Program-made: the position numbers and the translations under genes
Assembly (NCBI GenBank): GCA_017654935.2
Contig: CM065704.1
Location: 27,186,824-27,250,823, forward strand
Reading direction: 5' to 3'
Source: Phymorhynchus buccinoides
Taxonomy: Eukaryota > Mollusca > Gastropoda > Neogastropoda > Raphitomidae
Length of the DNA: 64,000 nt
Notes under the pieces: model-generated
Database searches by the model: none
What the model was told of the DNA's origin: nothing
Seen by the model: the letters and a program-made list of their open reading frames with translations, nothing else
In this document: positions 11,701 through 23,600 of the stretch, in pieces
How the letters are laid out: each line of letters opens with the position of its first letter
Position numbering within the stretch: the first letter of the stretch is position 1

Positions 11701-14564
11701 TTAACACCCATGTCACTAAAAAGCATCACATCAGGGCTTGTTATCCAAAGACCCTATTTTCTTAATTTTGGGAGGTAAGGGTAGGCCTAATGTCATACAT
11801 GTCACAGAGGTATTCCCAGTATTCCAGATATGTTTTTGTTCTCTACCAAGTGTAATGTTTTGGGGGGGCTGAAAAATGGCTGGCGGCGAAAGGGTTAACC
11901 CTCTTGCATTCGCATTTGTTACAGACAAAACTTTTTCTAGTGTTCAGATTATTTCACACATTTTGGGGAAAGTCTGCCTTTTGAAGCACACAGAGCACCA
12001 TATAGTTACTTACTATCACTTCATTGCAAGCGATAAGCTTCTTCTTCATAGTGTGTGTATATCGAGCCAGAACTTGGTGCGTGATGAAAATGCCATCAGA
12101 GGGGGTCTCAGAGTGGGGGGCAAGCTATGGGCGGTTTTGGGCGGCTTGAATACACAGGCAACTTCCGGCCGGGCGGTTTTGGGCGGAATGAATGCAAGAG
12201 GGTTAAGTCCATTGATGACGAGACTAACACAGGAACAGTATCATGATTATGTGATTTTATTACTGTATTCTACGGACTATAAGGCAATACTTTTTCCCAG
12301 GCTGAGACCCCTGCGCCTTAAACTGTGGAACGTCCCTTATAATGAGGTCTTATAAGGCAGGGGTCTTATAAGGGAGGTAATTTTGATACTTGCAGAGAAT
12401 GGCAATGTTTCAGAGAAGTAGGTCACTTGACACTTGAAAACTTTATTACGCAAGGATTGAGATTTATGTGGGAGGGAGTTTATAATGGGAGGTCTTATAA
12501 GGGAGGTTCCACTGTAATGGGACTGATAATACAGTAAGGAAATAGAGTAACAAAATCTGAATTTTGAGTCAAATTTGGGGGGTGCGCCTTATAATCAGGT
12601 GCGCCTTGTAGTCCGTAAAATATGGTAGTATGTTAAAGGGGAAATAGTAGTGTTTGTGTTATCAGGGCTCAGTTTTGATTTCAGTACATATTCCATTGTT
12701 TCTGTAACCATTTCGTAGTGTTTGTTTTATAATGAGGATAGTTTTATCATTTCAGCACATATTGCACATTTACTGTACCTATTTAGTAGTGTTTGTGTTA
12801 ACTATGATGATATTGTTTTCATTTCAGCATATATTATGTACGTAGGACTTGGAGAAATAGAAATGCTTGTCAAATTTGTGTTGTGAGGGTACTGTTGTGA
12901 TTTCAGCACATGTTCCCCTGTTTCTAAACCCATTTGGTGGTGTTTGTGTTATGAGGGCAGACCTGCCAACCCTTCCGCAAAATGCAGAATTTCTTCCGCT
13001 TAATCGAGAATTCTTCCGCCCTTCCGCTTATTTCCATAAAATTCCGCATTAAAAAATTTCAAAAACAAAATAAAACGAAAGCACTGCGCGAACGTTTAAG
13101 ATACACAGCAGCACAGCTCTGTGCGTATAACTGAGTTTTCAACCATCGATGCATTTCCGGTCAAACATACTTCCGTTCTTACTGTGTGCGCGAACAAGCC
13201 AAGCAAGATGTCGAAGCAGATAGCGGTGAGTTGGGTGATGAAAAACAAAAGAACTGAACAGAAATTTCGAAAGACGTACACGGAAAAAGATCCGACCATA
13301 CGGAGCTCCAGCAAAGGAGTACATTACGCACAATGTACTTTGTGCTTTTCGGACTTCACTATTTCGCATGGAGGCATTGGAAATGTCAAATAGAATCTAA
13401 ATGTAGAAATAGAATCTATAAAAAAAATCACCAGTAAATGTGCTATAAGTGTACTGTAGTGTGCTACAAGTGTTTGTTTGTTTACAAGAAGGAGAATGCA
13501 GTGCTTTGAATGGTGTTCGTTTGCAAAAGGTAAGGTCCCGCATTAAAATTCCTCTTTGCTTCCTCAAATTCCGCATTTCTGCTTCAAAAATTCCTCATTG
13601 GTCTGTGGGGGGGTTGGCAGGTCTGTGAGGGTACTGTTGTGATTTCAGCACATATTTCCCTGTTTGTGTTGTGAGGTTACTGTTGTGATTTCAGCACATT
13701 ATTATTCCCCTGTTTCTAAACCCATTTGGTGATGTTTGTGTTGTGAGGGTACTGTTGTGATTTCAGCACATATTCCACTGTTTGTGTTGTGAGGGTACTG
13801 TTGTGATTTCAGCACATTATTATTCCCCTGTTTCTAAACCCATTTGGTGGTGTTTGTGTTGTTAGGGTACTGTTGTGATTTCAGCACACATTCCCCTGTT
13901 TCTAAACCAATTTGGTGGTGTTTGTGTTATGAGGGTACTGTTGTGATTTCAGCACACATTCCCCTGTTTCTAAACCAATTTGGTGGTGTTTGTGTTGTGA
14001 GGGTACTGTTGTGATTTCAGCACATATTCCACTGTTTCTAAACCCATTTGGTGGTGTTTGTGTTGTGAGGGTACTGTTGTGATTTCAGCCCATTTGGTGG
14101 TGTTTGTGTTGTGAGGGTACTGTTGTGATTTCAGCCCATTTGGTGGTGTTTGTGTTATGAGGGTACTGTTGTGATTTCAGCACATATTCCACTGTTCCTG
14201 TACCCCTTCCTACACACTGTCAGCAAGACTAGGCCGTTCGAATACCTTCGCTTGACCAGTTTGGGCGTCATCGGAGCTTTAGTCAAGGTGAGTCACTAGT
14301 GAATACGTAAAATGCCGGTGAACAGTTGGCAATGGGTGTCAGGATACACCGCTATTAGTTATGAATGAATCGATCAATCAATCAAAATTTATTGTCTTTA
14401 AAACATAAAGAAATTCTTTGTCTGGCATGCACATACAACACACATATAAACATAGAAATAATAAGGCATGCATAATATACAGTAAATACATCATAAGAAT
14501 TAAATTACAATGCAATGCAAAACACTTGGAAGTACAGACACACACACACACGAACACACACACA

Positions 14565-14604
<40 letters not shown>

Positions 14605-17600
14605 GTCCCCTTCCCCACACATTCAAAATCTCCACCCTCAACCACGCCTCTCCCCCATCACACACACACAGAGCTAAACAAACAGTTTGTATAATAATAA
14701 TAGTAAACGGATATGTATATAGCGCTTTTTATCGAGCACAAAGCGCTTTACAATCAGCATTGAAACACACGCACACACACACGCACAACAGACACACACG
14801 CAAAACAGACACACACGCACGTACATGCACGCACAAGAGTGAACGCGTTCTTGCACACAGACATACACACACACATTTCATCAAACACACAGAAAACACA
14901 TTCTCACTGAAACGCACACAAACTTACTCAAACATACACTTGTTACAAACACGCACACACGCGCGCGCACTGTATAAAAGTAATAATAAGACAAAGTGCA
15001 TTAAACGAATGATAATGGATGGATGGATGCTTTGGAATGAAGCATTTGGGATATAATGTTTTTCTTTTTAAGCACACAGAAAGTCAATGACAAACTCTCT
15101 TGATTACCCTGGTAATCATAGGAAAATGTAACACTATCTTTAGTTTATGTCTTTTAAAACCCAACAGTTTGGGATTATGGTAGGTGGGTGCATACTTATA
15201 TTCTTCCCTGCAGATGTGGTTTGTGGGTGTGCGTACGTGCCTTTGTATGCACCATAATGATTTTTTTTGGTCAAACTTTTTTTTTTAACAATTCCAGGTT
15301 TTTTAAAGATAGAAATATTTAAGGCATGCATGTGTCTTTTCTTTTCTGTCTCTTTGTTAGGTCAAATATAATGATTCTGTGGCTGTAAAATGCTGAACTA
15401 ATCTCAGCGAATACTGAGAGAAAATGGACTTTTACCTCCTCTTGGTCTGAATCAGACACATATGGGACATTTGTAAATACAAATATGGTGGGAACAATAC
15501 TGGAGGCAATGCCCGGAGGCAATACGAAACCAGTAAAGTCCCGATTTTTTAAATTAATGCAGATAGCTGTAGCGGTGACCACGCCTCGGTTAAACCTCAT
15601 CGGCTATGGCACCGCCACAAGTACTGTCTTGTACAAGTACTGTCTAGTATCTCAGCGAATAATAATAATAATGCAAATTTATATAGCGCTCTTTCTCACA
15701 TGAGCTCGGTGCGCTTTACATTGATAACAAGGACATTAAAGGCAAACAAATAATGAATCATTAGAAAGTAAAATAAACACGATGATTGCACGCAACGTTC
15801 TCTTGCTTCCTCACACACACACACACACACACACACGCACGCATGCACGCACGCCTGCATATACGCATAATATTCAAATAATATATTAGAATTGTTTCTG
15901 ATGTCAGGGTGATTTTTGTCATTCCTGTTTAGTCGATAATCATTTGTGCTGTGGCCTCAAACATTTGACAAATGTTTCAATTATTTTTCACTGTCATTGA
16001 TGATATATGCTTTCAGGGGGGGAAAAATTGCCTTTAGCATCGCAACGATTTTGAATGATTAAAAACCCCTCACAAATCACTCCAGCCATACACACAAACA
16101 AAACATACAATATACATAAACAAAAGGAGAAATGAAAGAAGATTATGGGTTTTTACTTCAGGTTTAGACATAGGGAAGTGGTAGATCAGACTTTTTTTTA
16201 ATATAATATAGACTTTATATAGAAAAACTCTACACCAATTGTTTTCCCCACAACAAACCACTGCAAAAGCAAAGTCAGGGGCAAAATTGTTGTCTAAGGG
16301 AGCGAAATGAGTTTAGAAGTGACCAAGGTATGGTGTGCACACAGATTTACTTCCCTTGAAGCAAATGCATCAAATTGAGAGCTATCTATCAATTGCGGAC
16401 ATATATGTTCGGAACGACTTGAATGAGTTATGCGTTGTGAAAAGAAAGCACCCATATTTACCCGACCACAGGCCGAGGTATTGCGATCGATCTGTGTGTC
16501 TGTCTGTCTGTGTATCGATTATCTTAAAAACTACTGTTTGGATTTTGATTAAAATTGGCAGAGGGGTAGACAGCTTGAAAAGGAAGCTTCCTTTCGTTAA
16601 TCAACACTGTGCTGACCTTGACCTTGAAGTTTGACCTTGAAAACCGAAATTTCCTTCTTTGGGCTATGTAATTTCCCCCCAGCTTTATTTCGTGAACTAG
16701 TGAACAGAATCGCTTCAAATTTTGTGTGGTGGTGTACCATGGTGCAAGGAAGTTTGTATAAAAGTTCAGCTGTATCTCGTGAACTACTGAACAGAATCAC
16801 TTCAAATTTTTGGCTATGTATTTTATGCATTCTGTAAGGGTGGAAAGTGGTGTGTTTATTGGGGGGGGTGGGGGGGGGAGAAAGGACATCACTGTATAAA
16901 AGTTCAGCTGTATCTCGTGAACTACTGAACAGAATCGCTTCAAATTTTGGGCTATGTATTTTATGCGTTCTGTAAGGGTGGAAAGTGGTGTGTTTATTGG
17001 GGGGTGGGGGTGGGGGGGGGGACAGGACATAACTCTGGCCGGGTTTGCATTGTCACAATGCGTTGCTGCCGCTCGGCGATGCCCTTGTTTATTGTTTTTT
17101 ACGGACTACTATAACAAGACACTTTTATCTCCAGACTTAGACCCCTGTGCCTTATGATGCTCAGGTGTGTGTGTGTGTGGGGGGGGGGGGGGGTATGTGT
17201 GTCCTGAAGACTTCAGTTTGTGATAATATTATTGTAGTATTATAAACTTGTACATGTTATTCTGGTAAAAATGCTTTTACACTCTGTGTGTGTGAGTGAG
17301 TGTGTGAGTGCGTGTGTGTGTGTGTGTGTGCTCTGAAGACTTCAGTTTGTGGTATTACATTGTCATTATAATTATGTTTTTAGCAGAATATTTTTATGAT
17401 TGCATATTTGTATGACATGCAGTTGCTTTGTACTATTCCCCTTATTAATATTCTTATTATAATGCATATTTTTAGGATAAATATTTGATTTACACCCCTC
17501 TTTTAATGCTGTATTGACCTTGGTTCCTTAGGTTTTATCTAAAACTGTTTCTATGCCTGTTTACTTAACTAGTACTTTTATCTAAATAGTGTGTGTGTGT

Positions 17601-20600
17601 GTGTACTTAAATTTGTGATATTATTGTTATTTATGACTGCTTAACTGTATGACATGTATTTGGTTTTGTACTTACTCCCCTTTTATGATTAATTGACTTG
17701 TGATACCAAGGCATCTAAAGTATTATCCTTGATGTAATTTATGCAAGTTAATCTTTCTGTTTGCCTTTAATTTAGGAATAGTGCGTTTAGCTAAAGGGAT
17801 ATATCTTTATTAGTTTTAACTTGGGGGGGGGGGGGGGGGGGGGCTCCTGTTAACTTTAATTGTTTCCATGGTATCTACTTGTGCCCTTGTTTGTGTACAT
17901 TTTGTCTTCTTCAATGTATGTTGTGTAACTGACCAGTTAATGAAATGTTTTTATTATTCATTCTGTATTTTATGCGCAAGCTGGGCAACAAATTTCTTCT
18001 TGTGAAGACAATAAATTGATTTGATTGATTGGTAATAATATAATAACTTTAAATAAGAAGCTGTAATAGCAATATCATAATTACCGTAAAATGTGGACTA
18101 TGAGCCGCTACTTTTTTCCCCTCAACTTTGGCCCGTGCGGCTTATAGACTGATGCGGCTTATCCAAGGCTCCCCATTTTGTTTGACCATAGAGGGTATTT
18201 TCACCCCCAGGAAGCAGCTATAGAGGGTCTCTTCACCCCCAGGGTGAACTTATAGAGGGTGAAAAATCAAAACAAAATAAGCATAAAGACATGTGGGTAC
18301 TGTCAAAAAAATGTAAAGTAAAGTAAAGGAAGGAAGTTGAGGGCTCCATTGGACTTAGCGAGTAGAGGGGTGGAAGAGGAAGGGTCTTTATCTTCTAACC
18401 TAAACAGACAGCAGTGGTACCAGACTCGTAAGCTTTGGGCTGACATGCCTAATTGGTCTCATGGGTCTGCAGTAGACCGGCTTTTCGCGCTGGGTGAAAT
18501 GGGAGACGGGCTCACGCACTCGGCAGATTTATAGTGCGTCTCAACCCTCGAGTAGTAATTATAGTGCGTCGTTTCACCCCCAGTACCAAGTTTTAATGCG
18601 TCTGTCATGCACATTTGACGCACAGATGCATAGAATGGGGAGCCCTGTTGTCTGTGGATTTTTTTTCCCATTTTACATTTATCAGTATGATTAAATATGT
18701 TTTGGGCCACATTCTTCAGTCTATTTTTAGCTTCTTTAGACTCAAAATTGGTTTTGGTAATCAGTAGATTCAAATCTCATGTTTAAAGTGTCTGAGAACA
18801 TTAAATATTTATGCTCTGATAAGAGAATTTCTATATTTGTGTTGGTTTGTGCACATACAATTTTCTCTGCGGCTTATAAACTGGTACAGCTTATATGTGA
18901 ATAAATACCTAATATTTTGTCAGTTTAAGGGATGCGGCTTATATACAGGTGCGTCTTATAGTTATAGTCCAGTTTTTACGGTATGTGTAAACTTTAGAGG
19001 TTTCGCTTCATAAGAAAGAGTGTTTTATAGTCTGCTGTTTACAGAATTTAATTCATGCAATCTTCAAACAAACTAGAATTGTTTTGTATCTCCCGGTACA
19101 GCTTGCACAATTTTAGCGTTTTTACTTTGTGTTTTTATAAGATGGGCTGATTAGAATTTCATTGATTTGATGATGAAGCAAATTATGATTGCAGACAGAC
19201 GAGCAGGAGGTGATTCAGTTCTTACTCAACACGGAAATCATCCCGTTGTGTTTGAGGATCATGGAGTCAGGGAGTGAGCTTTCGAAGACTGTGAGTACCT
19301 TTTTAACACCATTATCTGTTTTAACAAGTGTTGTGGGGAAGGGGAAGCTTAAATATTATATTATTGTTCACGTGTGTGGATTTTATCTGGCCCTTGTCAA
19401 ACTCAAAGCAAAAACCTTGAGTTTATTCTTTTCTTTCTTCTTCTGCGTTCGTGGGACAAATTTATGCAAAATGTTGTTCTACATGTTTTCTTAGTTATAC
19501 ACTGTCATATACATACATGTATACATGTACAGTACCATATTTTTTGGACTATAAGGCGCACCCCCCAAATTTTACTCAAATTTAAGATTTTGATACCATA
19601 TTTTATTAGTCACAGTATAAGGTGCAGGTGTCTGAGTACTCTGAGTCTGGGGGAAAAAAAGTATCGCCTTATAGTTACAAAAAAAGTACGGTAAATCTGA
19701 ATTTATGATCTTTTTTCTGCGTTCCTGGGTTGAGTTTATGCAAAATTTTGTCCTACCTGTTTTCTTAGTTATACACTGTCATATGTATGCATTGATATTT
19801 TGCCACAAAGTGACCCTTTTAGCTGCAAAACAGAAACAGAAACGTATGTTAACTCAGGACAGGCTCCACTGAAGTGACTCAGCAGCAGTGCAGTGTCTTC
19901 CCTGGTAGTTGCCCCTTGACGACTTAAACATAGATTCGGTCCCCTTGGACTGCTGATTTTAGACTTCCGCGACCTGACAAACCAATGGCTCGGAGCTGGA
20001 ACTCGGAATGGGCAGCGTGGGAACAACGCAACACCACTGTACAGCCCAGAGGATGAAACGCAGACCTGTTTACCATTCCGGTTTAGCCGGAATTATTCCG
20101 GAAATTTGCTAATATTCCGGGTAAAATAGTAAATTCCGGGTGAATGCTGAAAATTCCGGATTTCGAAAAACCGTCCATTATTTGTTTCCGTTCGTAGTAA
20201 AAGATGCAAGGGTTGACCGAAATGTGTACCTAACACACTACGTCATCAGAAAAGGGGTTGTGCTTGACGTCACATGCATTAAATGCTGCATTTTCATTGG
20301 TTAAAGGGGTGAAATAATGTTTTTATTTTGGTCGATCTATTTCAGGACTGAGCAAATGGCGGTCAGACTTTTACTGTCGATTCGAAGAGCTTTCCAGGCA
20401 GTTTTTTTAATGGTAGAGATTGTAATTAGGGCTTGAAATGAGTCAATTTAGATTAGATTATCACTGGAAAATACGATGATGTGAAAATTTTGAAGTTTTC
20501 AACGGAAAATGAAGTGAAAATTGATCGCGATGGCGCCGAGTTGCAACTTGGCATCCGCCGATCTGCGGCTGAGTCAGTGAGTGATTTTTCTCTGTCCGAT

Positions 20601-23600
20601 CGTGGTATTTTGCTTTTTCCAGCTTGTTTTATACTAAAATTTACTAAGAATTAGTGACTGAATTTACTAATAAAACTTTTCTAGCGAAATTGAGCCAAGA
20701 AATCATCACAATATTGAAAATCGACGCTGATGTTCGCGGAAAGGAGAAGAAGAAGAAACCGCTTTATCGCGAGTCGTGTACAGATCATGTGAATTCCGGT
20801 TTTTGTTCTCAAATTCCGGGTTTTTTGTGGCAAATTCCGGGTTTTTCATTATAAGGGTAAACAGGTCTGGAAACGTCAAAAGAAAACAACAACAACGACA
20901 AAAGAAACAGAATTGAATGCTTAACTCATTCAAGTCGTTCCGGACATATATTGTCCGGAATTAATAGATAACCGTCAATTTCATGCATTTGCTTCAAGGG
21001 AAGTAAATCTGTGTGCACACAATACCTTGGTCACATCTAAACTCGCTTCGCTCCCTTAGACCACAATTTTGCCTCTGGCTTTGCTTTTGTAGTGGTTTGT
21101 TGTGGGGTAACCAATTCGTATAGAGAGTTTTTCTATATAAAGTCAACATATAAACAAGGGCATCGCTGAGCGGCAGATATGTCCTTTGGCGGTTACGCCC
21201 TGTACCTGCCCCGCCCTGTACCTCCCTTGCCCCTCACATGTTAGGCCCCCGTCCCCCTTGTATCCTTTGGGTGATGGACCTACATACCCTTGACTGGGTG
21301 CAAATCGTTTTCCGGGATGCACACCTATAATTGGTGGGGTGCACACCCTTAAGACTGAGACATGTCTGCCGCTCGGCGACATTTAAGCCCCACGTGGCAC
21401 ATTTTGTGCTACGATGTCTTTTACTTTTAGTATTAGACCCCCGCCTTTACCAGGATGTAAGCCTTTAACCCTTTCGCCGCCAGCCATATTTTCAGCCAAA
21501 AATGTCCATTAAATTTACCTGGGTAGAGAACAAAATCCATCTGCAGTATTGGGGATTCTTCTGTGGCATATATAAAATAAGGTCTATCCTTACTTCCCAA
21601 AACTAAGACAATAGGGTCTTTGAATAATAGACCCCAATTTGATGCCTTTTAGTGACATAGGTATTATAATCACTGTGGTGCTGAAATGCGACTTTGGCGG
21701 TGAAAGGGTTAATTAGTGGGGTGTACATCCCCCTTAATCAATGGGGTGTACACCCTTAACTCGGAGACATGTCTGCATCGCACTTGTTACAAGTGAAGTT
21801 TTGCACCGAGTTGGTAGCAGTGAATGACCCGCTCTTGACCCTGTTGTCTATTTGAGTAGAGCCAATGACCTTGGGTAGCTCATGCGCCCCCCCCCTCCCC
21901 GCGCCCCCCACCTTGTACTGCAATGTCTTCTATTTTGTTTACACGCCCACACAAAATTCGGAGTGATTCTATACAGTATTGCTCGAGATATAGGAGGGTG
22001 AAGAAAAACAGAAGTGTGTCTGCAGCTCGGCTACATTATATTTCTGATGGATGATTTATGTACGAATGTGTTATACTCTTAGTCTCACAGCCTCACACAA
22101 AATTTGAAGGGATTTTGTCTTCTAGTGCACGAGATACAGCTTGGACAAGAAACATATAGCGTAAAGAAGGAAATTTTGGTTTTCAAGGTCACACTTCAAG
22201 GTCAAGGTCAGCATGACGATAATTTATGCTCAGGTGTTTTCTACTCTAGGTTATACAGTACCATGCACAATCTGAAGCGCTTCTGTCAAGTAAAAATGTG
22301 GACAATATGGCTTAAAACCCAATTTGTAGAGCCCTACCACTTTCAAGGCCTACTGATCTCCCCGACCTTGACCTTGATCGCTATGCCATCATCAGAACGG
22401 CCATAAGCCAAAGTACCTACATGCCAAATTTGAAGACTCTAAGACCAACGGTGTGGAAGTTATGGCCCTTTAAAGATTTTTCTTTTTTCAAGGTCATACG
22501 CCAAGGTCAAGATCACGACGGCGAAATTGTTTGCGCGGATGCCTTCCTCTCATGGTGACACACCATCACACAAAATTTCGGTCAAGCGGTTCGGGAGATA
22601 TCCTTGGCACAGACAGGAAAAAAACGGAAAAAAAAAGAAACATACACTAACGAAAATAGACTCTGATCTACCACTTCACTATGTCTGAACCTGAAGTAAA
22701 AACCCGTAATCTTCCTTCATTTCTTCTTTTGTTTATGTATGTTTTGTTTGTGTGTATGGCTAGAGTGATTTGTGAGTTTTTTTGAATAATTCAAAATTGT
22801 TGCAATGCGAATGAGTTAAAGGTCTGTGTGCACGTTGACTCCATTCACAAAATATCACCATTTCCCCCCATGGCAATGCAGTGAGTTGTGAGTCATATAC
22901 TGAGTGGCCTAACACTGTGTTTGCCATGGGAGAAAATAGAGATATTTTGTGAATGATGTTGACGTGTGCACAGACCTTTATCTGAGCGGCGTGTTCTAAG
23001 GGATGGGTTGGTGTTTGGGGACCTTCCCCAATGCTAGCTGTCCTCAAATCCCTTTGGCCGAAAGAGTGGGGATGTACCATGGGCAAGGCATCTCCACTGT
23101 AAACAAATTTTAGCCCCCCACCCACACCCCTCCCCTCTGCTATTTGGCAGTCATGGTTGGAGTCAAGTCCCCTTGATTATTTATTGATTGATGTATTTAT
23201 CTATGCCTTGTGTCGATGATGATTTGGATACATTTGTGGAGGTGGATGGAATTGGGTGAGGGCGTGTGTATAACAATTTGATGGCTTGGAGTCAAAACGG
23301 ATTATCTTTAGATAGTCCATTGATGAATTATTGGATTTATTACAAAAACGAATAACTTGTATCAAACAATGACTGCAGAAATATAAAAAGCGGGTTACTA
23401 GTTTTCGTAATAAGTTCAATAATATGTTAATGTACTATCTAAAGATAGTCCGTTTTGACTCCAAGCCATCGATGGGTTATTTATATGTACAGTTCATTAA
23501 AGGAATGAAATAGTGAGACCAATAGAGGAGATAATGAAATTGAAAGGGTGAATACTCTCTTTCTAATTAACTCCCCTCCACCATCATAATCAGCTTTGGT

